This document shows positions 9,918-21,654 of a stretch of 64,000 nt of DNA, piece after piece; the first letter of the stretch is position 1, and every line of letters begins with the position of its first letter. Location: assembly GCF_014197915.1 (NCBI RefSeq), contig NZ_JACIGK010000001.1:1-64000 (forward strand), written 5' to 3'. The DNA is from Roseospira visakhapatnamensis (lineage in GTDB: Bacteria > Pseudomonadota > Alphaproteobacteria > Rhodospirillales > Rhodospirillaceae). Under the pieces are notes generated by a model, which saw only the letters and a program-made list of their open reading frames with translations, searched no databases and had not been told where the DNA came from. The position numbers and the translations under genes were made by a program.

Positions 9918-10535
9918 ATGCTTCTGCTCATCGACAACTACGACAGCTTTACCTACAACCTCTGGCACTATCTGGGCGAACTGGGGACCGAGGTGGCGGT
10001 GCATCGCAACGACGCGCTGTCGGTCGCCGAGGCCCTGGCCCTGAAGCCCGCCGCCGTCGTCCTCTCGCCAGGCCCCTGCGACCCGGACCGCGCGGGCATC
10101 TGCCTCGACCTGGTGACCGCCGCCGCCGCCGAGGGTCTGCCGCTGCTGGGCGTCTGCCTGGGCCACCAGTCCATCGGCCAGGCCCTGGGTGGCCGCGTCG
10201 TGCGCGCGCCGACCCCCATGCACGGCAAGACCGACGCCATCCATCACGACGGCCAGGGCCTGTTCGCCGGCCTGCCCAGCCCCTTCGTGGCCACCCGCTA
10301 CCATTCCCTGGTGGTGGAGCGGGACAGCCTGCCCGACGGTCTGGAGGTCACCGCCGAATCCGCCGACGGCCTGATCATGGGCCTGGGCCACCGGTCGCTG
10401 CCGCTGCACGGCGTGCAGTTCCACCCGGAAAGCATCGCCTCCGACCACGGCCACCGGCTGCTCCGGTCCTTCCTGGATCTGGCCGGCGTGCCCACCGTCA
10501 CCCCGCGCGACCCCGCTGACGAGAAGGCCGCCTGA
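9918..10535 (+). CDS. trpG: Anthranilate synthase glutamine amidotransferase subunit
   Basis: This 205-residue class I glutamine amidotransferase supplies ammonia to TrpE for anthranilate synthesis, or to PabB if shared with the folate pathway. It shows '[15 protein letters not shown]' at the N-terminus, the nucleophile Cys80 in '[12 protein letters not shown]', and the His/Glu pair in '[15 protein letters not shown]'. The stop is one base before the trpD start, so it leads a trpGDC operon. The large subunit trpE is not in the window. A weak TTGACC hexamer lies at 9829-9834, but no convincing -10 follows it. Confidence 0.95.
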   Translation: MLLLIDNYDSFTYNLWHYLGELGTEVAVHRNDALSVAEALALKPAAVVLSPGPCDPDRAGICLDLVTAAAAEGLPLLGVCLGHQSIGQALGGRVVRAPTPMHGKTDAIHHDGQGLFAGLPSPFVATRYHSLVVERDSLPDGLEVTAESADGLIMGLGHRSLPLHGVQFHPESIASDHGHRLLRSFLDLAGVPTVTPRDPADEKAA

Positions 10536-10536
10536 C

Positions 10537-11586
10537 ATGACCGCCTCCCAACCCGCCTTCCGCGCCCTGCTGGCCCGGATCGCCGACGGCCATGCCCTGG
10601 ACGAGGACCAGGCCACCCTGGTCTTCGACACCCTGATGGCCGGCGAGGCCACGCCCGCGCAGATGGGCGCCCTGCTGATGGGCCTGCGCGTGCGCGGCGA
10701 GACGGTGGCGGAGATCACCGGCGCCGCCCGCGCCATGCGGGCCAAGGCCACCAGGGTCGACGCGCCCGACGGCGCCATGGACATCGTCGGCACCGGGGGC
10801 GACGCCTCGGGCACCTACAACATTTCCACCGGCGCCGCCCTGGTCACCGCCGCCTGCGGCGTGCCGGTCGCCAAGCATGGCAACCGCGCCGCCTCGTCCA
10901 GGAGCGGCTCGGCCGACGTGCTCGCCGCCCTGGGTGTGAACCTGGACGCGCCCCTGCCGCTGGTCGAGACCGCCATGCGCGAGGCCGGCATCGGCTTCCT
11001 GTTCGCCCAGCGCCACCACGGCGCCATGAAGCACGTGGCCCCGGTGCGCGGCGAGATGGGCGTGCGCACCATCTTCAACCTGCTGGGGCCGCTGTCCAAC
11101 CCGGCCGGGGCCAAGCGGGAGGTGATGGGCGTGTTCGCCCGCGCCTGGGTGGAGCCGCTGGCCGAGGTGCTGGGCCGCCTGGGGGCGGAGCGTGCCTGGG
11201 TGGTGCACGGCGCCGACGGCCTGGACGAGATCACCACCACCACCGAAACCCACGTGGCAGCCTGGGAGAACGGAACGGTGACCTCCTTCACCATCACCCC
11301 CGAGGACGCCGGCCTGCTACGCGCCCGGCCACAGGACCTCAAGGGCGGCACCCCCGAGCAGAACGCCGACGCCATCCGCGCCCTGCTGGACGGCGCCAAG
11401 GGACCGTACCGCGACATCGTCGTCTTCAACGCCGCCGCCGCCCTGGTGGTCGCCGGCACGGCCGCCGATCTGAAGGCCGGCGCGGCCCAGGCCGCCGACG
11501 CCATCGATTCGGGCGCCGCCCGGGCCACCCTGGCCCGGCTGGTGGCCGTGACCCACCGCCCGCCCGAGGGGAGCGCCACGGCGTGA
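10537..11586 (+). CDS. trpD: Anthranilate phosphoribosyltransferase
   Basis: The 349-residue enzyme transfers phosphoribose from PRPP to anthranilate, the second step of tryptophan synthesis. The family landmarks are visible: the PRPP-binding '[40 protein letters not shown]', '[17 protein letters not shown]' and '[14 protein letters not shown]'. Length is normal. It is one base downstream of trpG and overlaps the trpC start codon by four bases (GTGA), so expression is coupled through the operon. Confidence 0.97.
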   Translation: MTASQPAFRALLARIADGHALDEDQATLVFDTLMAGEATPAQMGALLMGLRVRGETVAEITGAARAMRAKATRVDAPDGAMDIVGTGGDASGTYNISTGAALVTAACGVPVAKHGNRAASSRSGSADVLAALGVNLDAPLPLVETAMREAGIGFLFAQRHHGAMKHVAPVRGEMGVRTIFNLLGPLSNPAGAKREVMGVFARAWVEPLAEVLGRLGAERAWVVHGADGLDEITTTTETHVAAWENGTVTSFTITPEDAGLLRARPQDLKGGTPEQNADAIRALLDGAKGPYRDIVVFNAAAALVVAGTAADLKAGAAQAADAIDSGAARATLARLVAVTHRPPEGSATA

Positions 11587-12392
11587 GCGACGTCCTGGAG
11601 CGCATCTGCGCCACCACCCGCGCGGACCTGGCCCGCCGGCTGGCCGATCGCCCGCTGTCGGCGCTGGAGGACGAGGCCCGCGCCGCCCCCCCCGTGCGCC
11701 CCTTCGCCGCCGCCCTGGCGGCCAAGGTGGAGGCTGGATCCGGGGGGGGCGGTTTCGCCCTGATCTGCGAGATCAAGAAGGCATCGCCCTCGGCCGGGCT
11801 GATCCGCCCGGACTTCGACCCCCCGGCCCTGGCCCGCGCCTATGAGGCGGGCGGCGCCGCCTGCCTGTCGGTGCTCACCGACGGCCCCTACTTCCAGGGG
11901 GACCCCGCCGATCTGATCGCCGCGCGCGCCGCCTGTTCGCTGCCGGTGCTGCGCAAGGACTTCATGGTGGACCCGGCCATGGTCGCCGAGGCCCGGGCCA
12001 TGGGCGCCGACGCCATCCTGATCATCATGGCCGCCGTCGACGACACCCTGGCCGCCGAACTGGCCGCCGCCGCCACCGCCTGGGGCATGGACGCCCTGGT
12101 GGAGGTCCACGACGCCGCCGAGATGGAGCGGGCGTTGCGCCTGCCCTGCCCGCTGATCGGCGTCAACAACCGCAACCTCAAGACCCTGGTCACCGACCTG
12201 GCGTCCACCGAACGGCTGGCGCCGCGACTGCCGGCCGGCCGTCACCTGGTGTGCGAGAGCGGCCTGAGGACCCGCGCCGACCTGGAGCGCATGGCCGCCG
12301 TCGGCGCGCACCGCTTCCTGATCGGCGAGTCCTTCATGCGCCAGCCGGACGTGACGGCGGCGGTGGCGACCCTGCTCACCCCGGACCGGTAG
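11583..12392 (+). CDS. trpC: Indole-3-glycerol phosphate synthase
   Basis: The 269-residue TIM-barrel enzyme closes the indole ring in tryptophan synthesis. Landmarks are '[23 protein letters not shown]' (catalytic Lys/Glu region), '[12 protein letters not shown]', '[14 protein letters not shown]', '[11 protein letters not shown]' and '[15 protein letters not shown]'. It uses a GTG start that overlaps the trpD stop. It is not fused to TrpF. The following 169 bases to pgi contain no gene. Confidence 0.97.
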   Translation: MSDVLERICATTRADLARRLADRPLSALEDEARAAPPVRPFAAALAAKVEAGSGGGGFALICEIKKASPSAGLIRPDFDPPALARAYEAGGAACLSVLTDGPYFQGDPADLIAARAACSLPVLRKDFMVDPAMVAEARAMGADAILIIMAAVDDTLAAELAAAATAWGMDALVEVHDAAEMERALRLPCPLIGVNNRNLKTLVTDLASTERLAPRLPAGRHLVCESGLRTRADLERMAAVGAHRFLIGESFMRQPDVTAAVATLLTPDR

Positions 12393-12471
12393 ACCGGCCC
12401 ATGGCCCGCCCCCCGGTCGAGCCGGGGGCGGCGGCGGACGGCCGGTTCCCTCGGGCGGTCAACAGCGATAG

Positions 12472-16208
<3,737 letters not shown>

Positions 16209-16223
16209 CGGGCTCGCGGCGGG

Positions 16224-17555
16224 TCACCCCGTGGCCGCCCCCCGCCGGGCGCGGTCGGCCGCCACCAGGGCACGCCAGGGCTCCGCCAGATCCTCGTGGA
16301 ACACCGTCGGCCAGGTGGGGGTGGCGGCCTCGACACCGGCGCGGGCGGCGGTGCCCTGGGCCGCCCGGTCACCGCCAAGCATCCCGGCCATGGCCGCCGC
16401 CCAGGCGTCCGCCGTTCCCTCGTGGACGGCCACGCCCGCCGCCCCCGGGCGATGAATCAGCCGGGCCGTGCCGCCCTTGCGCCCCGACAGCACCGCCGGC
16501 AGGCCGCAGGCCAGCGCCTCCAACACCACGTTGCCCACGATCTCCGACTCGCTGGGGAACACCAGCAGGTCCGCCGAGGCGAACAGTCGCGCCAGATCCG
16601 CCTGGGACAGGACCCCGGGCGCGATCAGCCGGTCCCCGCACAGCGCCTGGGCGCGCGGGAGGTCGCCGCCCGCCCCGGCCACCACCAGGGCCAGATCATG
16701 TCCCCGATCCAGCAGCAGGCGCGTGGCCTCCGCCGCCACCAGCACGCGCTTGCTGCCGTCGGCGCGCCCGGCGAACACCGCCACCCGGCGCCCCTCGGGC
16801 AGGCCGAGGCGCGTGCGCAGCCAGTCGGGATCCCGCTTGCCCGGGTGGAACAGGTCGGTGTCCACGCCCCGGCGCACCATGCTGACCGGCATGGCGGGAA
16901 AGGCCGCCGTGACCGCGTCGCCGTCGTCGGGATGCGAGACGAAGACATGCCCGCACCGGCTCAGGTGCCGATACAACCGCCTGCGCTCGACGCGCCCCAG
17001 GCGCTCGCCCAGACGAAGGGTCTCGGCCATCCAGCCCCCCAGACGGGCGCCCAGGAGGCGCCGCACGATGGCGGGGGCGTAGGTGCGGGTCAGCGCCTCC
17101 ACGTCGGTGTGCATGGAGTGCGCGAGCGGGAGGCCATGGGCCCGGGCCACGGCCTCGGCGGTGCGGCCGAAGGCGAAGTGATCGGTGCTGACCAGCAGAT
17201 CGAACCCCGGCAGCAGCGCCGCCAGGCCGGGGTGAAAGCCGGCCAGGTCGGTGTGGCCGGCGCCGCTGTCCATGAAGCGGAAGCGGTTGGTGCCCCGGCG
17301 CGGCGGCAGCAGGTGCAGGCGCGCGCGGTCGCCACAGGGGATGACGCGCGCGGTGTCGCCCAGGAAGAAGACGGTCAGGTCGATGTCGGGGCTGTCGCCC
17401 GCCACGTCGGCGAAGCGTTCCCAGACCTTGACGTGTCCGCCGGCCGCGTCATGCAGGACCAGCGTGACCAGCACCGCCACGCGCAATGGCGCCTCGTCCA
17501 CGGCCCAGCCCCCCGGGACCCCGGGCGCGCCGGTGGTGGGGTCGCCTGGGCTCAC
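16224..17555 (-). CDS. GT-B glycosyltransferase, family 4-like
   Basis: The 443-residue protein has the two-domain GT-B layout. The N-terminal acceptor domain begins with 'LRVAVLVTLVLHDAAGGHVKVWERFADVA'. The C-terminal nucleotide-sugar domain contains 'RVAVFAGRADGSKRV', 'APGVLSQADLARLFASADLLVFPSESEIVGNVVLEALACGLPAV' and the E-x7-E signature within 'SESEIVGNVVLEA'. It probably adds a sugar to a lipopolysaccharide or capsule precursor; donor and acceptor cannot be read from sequence. The GTG start overlaps the stop of the inositol monophosphatase gene by 4 bases, making it the third gene of the efp operon. Confidence 0.85.
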   Translation of the reverse strand: MSPGDPTTGAPGVPGGWAVDEAPLRVAVLVTLVLHDAAGGHVKVWERFADVAGDSPDIDLTVFFLGDTARVIPCGDRARLHLLPPRRGTNRFRFMDSGAGHTDLAGFHPGLAALLPGFDLLVSTDHFAFGRTAEAVARAHGLPLAHSMHTDVEALTRTYAPAIVRRLLGARLGGWMAETLRLGERLGRVERRRLYRHLSRCGHVFVSHPDDGDAVTAAFPAMPVSMVRRGVDTDLFHPGKRDPDWLRTRLGLPEGRRVAVFAGRADGSKRVLVAAEATRLLLDRGHDLALVVAGAGGDLPRAQALCGDRLIAPGVLSQADLARLFASADLLVFPSESEIVGNVVLEALACGLPAVLSGRKGGTARLIHRPGAAGVAVHEGTADAWAAAMAGMLGGDRAAQGTAARAGVEAATPTWPTVFHEDLAEPWRALVAADRARRGAATG

Positions 17556-18355
17556 GCGGCGTCGACCCCATCGTCGAGAACCGCGCGCAGGGCGGTGTGC
17601 ATATGCTGGTTGGCGGCCAGGATGGTCCCGCTGTGCACCGCGTCCGGACCGCCGTCCAGGGCGGTGACGAAGCCGCCGGCCTCGCGCACCAGAATGACCC
17701 CGGCGGCCACGTCCCAGGGGTGCAGCCCGCTTTCCCAGTAGCCCTCGAACCGCCCGGCGGCGGTGAAGGCCAGGTCCAGCGATGCCGCGCCGTTGCGCCG
17801 GATGCCGGCGGACACCGCCATCACCCGGCCCAGTTCACGCAGGAACGGTCCGTGCCGGGGGCGCCCCCGGAAGGGGATGCCGGTGGCGAACAGCGAGTGC
17901 TCGACCGCGCGGCGCGACGACACCCGCAGGCGGCGGTCGTTCATGAACGCGCCCTGGCCCTTCTCGGCCCAGTACAGTTCGTCGGTGATGGGATTCAGCA
18001 CCACGCCGGCGATGATCTCGCCCTCCTTCTCCAGGGCGATGGAGGTGGCGAAGTGGGGAATGCCGTGCAGGAAGTTGGTGGTGCCGTCCAGCGGATCGAC
18101 GATCCAGCGGTGACGCGGGTCCCGGCCCTCGTCGACGCCGCTTTCCTCCATCATGAAGCCCCAGTCCGGCCGCGCCTTCCTCAATTCGGCCTTGATGATC
18201 TTCTCGGCGCGCATGTCGGCGGTGGAGACGAAGTCGCTGGGCCCCTTGACGGACACCTGAAGCTGCTCGACCTCGCCGAAGTCGCGCACAAGGCCACGGG
18301 CCGCCTTGTTGGCGGCGGCGACCATCACGTTGATGTTGGCGGAGCGCAGAGCCAT
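17552..18355 (-). CDS. suhB: Inositol monophosphatase family protein (SuhB-like)
   Basis: The 267-residue enzyme belongs to the lithium-sensitive phosphatase family. Metal-binding motifs are visible: 'FMMEESG' (first Glu), 'RWIVDPLDGTTNFLHGIPHFA' (DPLDGT) and 'GLHPWDVAAGVILVREAGG' (WDxxAG). It is likely cytoplasmic and hydrolyses inositol-1-phosphate or a related sugar phosphate; in enterobacteria SuhB also affects rRNA transcription antitermination. The ATG start overlaps the efp stop, and the stop overlaps the glycosyltransferase start, so the three genes form a tightly coupled operon. The symbol is given on family membership only. Confidence 0.9.
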   Translation of the reverse strand: MALRSANINVMVAAANKAARGLVRDFGEVEQLQVSVKGPSDFVSTADMRAEKIIKAELRKARPDWGFMMEESGVDEGRDPRHRWIVDPLDGTTNFLHGIPHFATSIALEKEGEIIAGVVLNPITDELYWAEKGQGAFMNDRRLRVSSRRAVEHSLFATGIPFRGRPRHGPFLRELGRVMAVSAGIRRNGAASLDLAFTAAGRFEGYWESGLHPWDVAAGVILVREAGGFVTALDGGPDAVHSGTILAANQHMHTALRAVLDDGVDAA

Positions 18356-18921
18356 CAGTCCTTGGCCCGCTCGACGTAGGTGCTGTCCTCGGTGTTGACC
18401 ACCACGCGGGTGCCGGCCTCGACGAAGGGCGGGATCATGATGCGCACGCCGTTCTCCAGCAGGCCGGGCTTGTAGGAGGCGGCGGCCGTCTGCCCCTTCA
18501 CCACCGGGTCGGCCTCCACCACCTCCAGCACCACCGTCTGGGGCAGCTTGACGCTGACCGGCGTACCCTCGATGAAGCTCACCTGCGCCTTCATGCCGTC
18601 CTGCAGGAAGGGGGCCTGATCGCCCATGGCCTCCTCGGGCAACTGGAACTGGTCGAAGGTCTCGTCGTCCATGAAGTGGCAGCCGGTCTCGTCCTTGAAC
18701 AGGAACTGGCAGTCCCGCTCGCGCACGTCCAGGCGTTCCACGGTGTCGGCGGTGCGCCAGCGCTCGTTGGTCTTGTTGCCGCTGGTGATGTCGCGCATTT
18801 CCACCTGGATGAAGGCGCCGCCCTTGCCCGGATTGATGAGCTGGATCTTGAGCACCGACCAGGTGCGGCCCTGGTGATCCAGGACCATCCCGGGCCGGAT
18901 GGTGTTGGCATTGATTTTCAT
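18355..18921 (-). CDS. efp: Translation elongation factor P
   Basis: The 188-residue protein rescues ribosomes stalled on polyproline. The KOW-like N-terminal domain carries the modified lysine at position 33 in the loop 'NPGKGGAF', matching the K34 loop of E. coli EF-P that is lysylated by EpmA. OB domains follow, ending with 'TRVVVNTEDSTYVERAKD'. Length is normal. It heads an operon with the inositol monophosphatase and glycosyltransferase genes. epmA is transcribed divergently 101 bases away, strongly suggesting that this EF-P is of the beta-lysylated type. epmB is not in the window. Confidence 0.97.
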   Translation of the reverse strand: MKINANTIRPGMVLDHQGRTWSVLKIQLINPGKGGAFIQVEMRDITSGNKTNERWRTADTVERLDVRERDCQFLFKDETGCHFMDDETFDQFQLPEEAMGDQAPFLQDGMKAQVSFIEGTPVSVKLPQTVVLEVVEADPVVKGQTAAASYKPGLLENGVRIMIPPFVEAGTRVVVNTEDSTYVERAKD

Positions 18922-19022
18922 GACGGGGTCCCTTCGAATGCGGCCGGACCCTAGCAGGTTGCCCGAGTGCTGGCAACCGCCCGGGCCTGATCGGCCAACC
19001 CCCTGACAGAACAGGAAAACCC

Positions 19023-20105
19023 ATGTCCGGACCCGGTCCCACGCCGCCACCCCACGCCCGACCCTGGTGGCACCCCAGCGTGTTCGCCGACCGCCGCCCC
19101 CTGCTGGCCACGCGCGCCCGCGTGATCGCCGCCGTGCGCGGCTTTTTCGCCGAACGCGGCATCCTGGAGGTGGAGACGCCGGCGCTCCAGGTCTCGCCCG
19201 GGCTGGAGCCGCACCTGAGGGCCTTCCGGACCGCCTGGACGCCGCCCGATGGACGCCGGGCCCAACCGCTGTACCTGCACACCTCGCCCGAGTTCACCAT
19301 GAAGAAGCTGCTGGCCGCCGGGCTGCCGGCGGTGTTCCAGATGGCCCGGGTGTTCCGGGACGGGGAGCGCTCGGCGGCCCACCACCCGGAGTTCACCATG
19401 CTGGAGTGGTATCGCGCCGGCACCGACTACGCGGACCTGATGACCGAGACCGAGGCCCTGGTCGCCGCCTGCCAGGACGCGGCCGGCGGCGACCCCCTGC
19501 GCTGGAACGGCGGCGCCGCCGATGCCCGGCTGCCCTGGCGGCTGGTGTCGGTGGCCGAGGCCATGGCCGAGCATGCCGGCGTGGACCTGATGGCCTGCCT
19601 GCCGCCCGAACCCGCGCGCGATCCCGATCCCGCCCCGCTGGCCGCCGAGGCCCGGCGACTGGGCCTGACGGTCGGCGCGGCCGACCGATTCGACGACGTG
19701 TTCTTCCGCATCTTCCTGGAACACGTGGAGCCGCGCCTGGGCTTCGGCGTGCCCACCATCCTGTACGACTATCCGCTGTGCATGGCCGCCCTGTCGCGTC
19801 GCAAGGCGGCCGATCCCCGCCTGGCCGAGCGCTTCGAGGTCTATGTCTGCGGCCTGGAACTGGCCAACGCCTTCAGCGAACTGATCGATCCCGTCGAGCA
19901 GCGTGCCCGCTTCGAGGCCGACTTGGCCCTGAAAGAACGCCTGTACGGCGAACGCTATCCCATCGACGAGGACTTCCTCGACGCCCTCGCCCACGGCCTG
20001 CCCGAGTGCGCCGGCATCGCGCTCGGCATCGACCGGCTTGTCATGCTCTGCGCCGGCGCCCGCCGCATCGAGGACGTGCTGTGGGCGCCGGTGGCCGGCG
20101 GCTGA
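19023..20105 (+). CDS. epmA: EF-P--(R)-beta-lysine ligase
   Basis: The 360-residue protein is a shortened class II lysyl-tRNA synthetase paralogue with no anticodon-binding domain, the hallmark of EpmA/PoxA/GenX. Class II motifs are present: 'FFAERGILEVETPALQ' (motif 1), 'FQMARVFRDGERSAAHHPEFTMLEWYRA' (motif 2) and 'GIALGIDRLVMLCAGA' (motif 3). It activates (R)-beta-lysine and attaches it to Lys33 of EF-P. Divergent pairing with efp supports the assignment over a true LysRS. A hairpin at 20110-20132 follows. Confidence 0.95.
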   Translation: MSGPGPTPPPHARPWWHPSVFADRRPLLATRARVIAAVRGFFAERGILEVETPALQVSPGLEPHLRAFRTAWTPPDGRRAQPLYLHTSPEFTMKKLLAAGLPAVFQMARVFRDGERSAAHHPEFTMLEWYRAGTDYADLMTETEALVAACQDAAGGDPLRWNGGAADARLPWRLVSVAEAMAEHAGVDLMACLPPEPARDPDPAPLAAEARRLGLTVGAADRFDDVFFRIFLEHVEPRLGFGVPTILYDYPLCMAALSRRKAADPRLAERFEVYVCGLELANAFSELIDPVEQRARFEADLALKERLYGERYPIDEDFLDALAHGLPECAGIALGIDRLVMLCAGARRIEDVLWAPVAGG

Positions 20106-20109
20106 GCCC

Positions 20110-20132
20110 AGGGCCTGCTGACAACAGGCCCT
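20110..20132. terminator. Hairpin between epmA and the convergent gene
   Basis: AGGGCCTG (20110-20117) pairs perfectly with CAGGCCCT (20125-20132) around a 7-base loop. It overlaps the stop codon of the convergent gene at 20131, so it may serve transcripts from both sides. No T-tract follows. Confidence 0.55.
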
Positions 20133-20760
20133 AACCGAGAACCTTGAAGTCGTCGTTGTAGGAATACAGGCCCGACGGGGTCTTGGCCGTACCGCCACTC
20201 ATCACCGGGGGCCACTTGGCCCGGCAACAGAGCATCAGGAACGAGGAGTACGTCTGATAGAGACCCGGCCACTTCTCAAGCAGTTTCGGCAACGGAAGCG
20301 ACGCGGTGCTGAGGTAGTCCCCCGTGCCCATGTTGGTGGAGGTGATGTCGTCGAAGACGGCGACGTCGCACTGGGTGATCGCGCCGGCGAGTTCCGCCGT
20401 GAACTTCTTGTCCTCGGGATCGGCGTAATGGGCGCCGACGATCACGTCCGGCACGCCCGTGGTGGCATAGGCCAGCGGTGACCCGATGAAGGTCTTGGTC
20501 AGGTCGGCAAGCCACCCGTCCCAGCGCGTCCGGAGTAGGCTGATGCCCAGGGGTACGAAGAAGGCGAAGCAGGGCAAGGTCGTCTTCTGTTGCGCAATGG
20601 AAGCCGGGGTGATCTGAAATCCGTGAGACACGAAAATCAGTGTCTTTGACGACGATGGCGCCGTGTTGGACTTGAAATGACTGATCTCGACCGCGCCATA
20701 ATCCGTCGCGAACGTCACATTCTTTCGCTTCGCGCCCGATATCTCGGCGACCATCGCCAT
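20131..20760 (-). CDS. Hypothetical protein, possibly Stv-like
   Basis: I do not recognise this 209-residue protein with certainty. The start at 20760 ('MAMVAEISGAKRKNVTF') is preferred because a G-run (GGGGGG) precedes it by about 8 bases; an ATG at 20811 would add 17 residues encoded partly by a tandem duplication. There is no signal peptide or membrane helix. The central 'KTLIFVSHGF...FAFFVPLGISLL' resembles the SHG/FVP pattern of the putative adhesin Stv family, but this is a weak memory-based match. The second half is Cys/Pro-rich. Its base composition is somewhat lower in GC than neighbours, consistent with transfer. It has no partner in an operon. Confidence 0.7.
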   Translation of the reverse strand: MAMVAEISGAKRKNVTFATDYGAVEISHFKSNTAPSSSKTLIFVSHGFQITPASIAQQKTTLPCFAFFVPLGISLLRTRWDGWLADLTKTFIGSPLAYATTGVPDVIVGAHYADPEDKKFTAELAGAITQCDVAVFDDITSTNMGTGDYLSTASLPLPKLLEKWPGLYQTYSSFLMLCCRAKWPPVMSGGTAKTPSGLYSYNDDFKVLG

Positions 20761-20779
20761 GTTACGCCCCCCGTTTTTT

Positions 20780-20819
20780 TTGAATGCCCGCAGGGCTTCT
20801 TGAACGCCCATAGGGCTTC
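20780..20819. repeat. Imperfect 20-bp tandem duplication
   Basis: Bases 20780-20799 and 20800-20819 match at 17 of 20 positions. The unit lies directly upstream of the hypothetical gene's start and, if that gene began at 20811, would encode the repeated 'EALxAFKK'-type segment. Confidence 0.7.
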
Positions 20820-21045
20820 GCCGTCGTCCATGCGCGCGACACCGCCGCCGTCATCAGGCGGTTGCGGTCCTTGCGATGGCGATGCGTAAAATACCATCAT
20901 GTCTGGCGCGAAACAAAGCAATCTCGCCGTGCGACGACCCACGCGGGGTGGTTGACGACCGGCGGCCGTTTGCCAGCGATGATCCACTCTGGAAGACTGA
21001 CGCATCATCGAACCTAGTCTGTCGAACCGACTCCGGAGCGCGCGC

Positions 21046-21615
21046 ATGTCCAGTCCATGGTCTCAGGAACACTACATCAGGGCCTATCGGTTCGCCGCCG
21101 AGGCGCACTGGAACGGCACCCTCCGGCAACACGTTCCCGGAACCGACCTACCGTACCTGCTGCATTTCAGTCTGGTGGCCATGGAAGTCATCGCCGGCCT
21201 AGCCACGGAAACGGACGTGGACGGCGATCTCGCGGTTCAATGCGCGCTGCTGCACGATACCCTGGAGGACACGGCGATCGGCTACGGTGACGTGGTCGCC
21301 GCGTTCGGCGTCCCGGTCGCCGATGGCGTTCGGGCGCTGAGCAAGGATCCGGCGATCGGGCGCGGGTTGCCAAGCCCGGAGCGAAAGCAGCAGCAGATGG
21401 CGGACAGTCTGGCGCGGATCCGGGCACAGCCCCGCGCCGTCTGGATGGTGAAGCTGGCCGACCGGATCACCAACCTGCAACCGCCGCCGGCCTTCTGGTC
21501 GCGCGACAAGATTGACCGCTACCGAGACGAAGCCCACGCGATCCTGGTCGCGCTCGACGGCGGTTGCCCCGCCCTGGAGGCCCGCCTGAGGCAGAAGATC
21601 GCAGCCTACGGTTAA
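21046..21615 (+). CDS. HD-domain hydrolase resembling small alarmone hydrolases
   Basis: The 189-residue single-domain protein carries the metal-binding pattern of the hydrolase half of RelA/SpoT enzymes and of MESH1-type small alarmone hydrolases. The pattern is an early His ('YLLHFSLVAME'), the HD plus ED motif 'ALLHDTLEDT' and the later 'WMVKLADRITNLQ'. The segment 'FGVPVADGVRALSKD' aligns with the conserved 'FG..v...V.gvtK' of SpoT. No synthetase or regulatory domain is present. A role in degrading (p)ppGpp is likely by family, but another nucleotide is possible. It is preceded by 285 bases with no gene and lies convergent to ppc. Confidence 0.85.
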   Translation: MSSPWSQEHYIRAYRFAAEAHWNGTLRQHVPGTDLPYLLHFSLVAMEVIAGLATETDVDGDLAVQCALLHDTLEDTAIGYGDVVAAFGVPVADGVRALSKDPAIGRGLPSPERKQQQMADSLARIRAQPRAVWMVKLADRITNLQPPPAFWSRDKIDRYRDEAHAILVALDGGCPALEARLRQKIAAYG

Positions 21616-21654
21616 ACGCCTTCCGTTCCCACCACGTCCACTGCCCTGTTCCCC

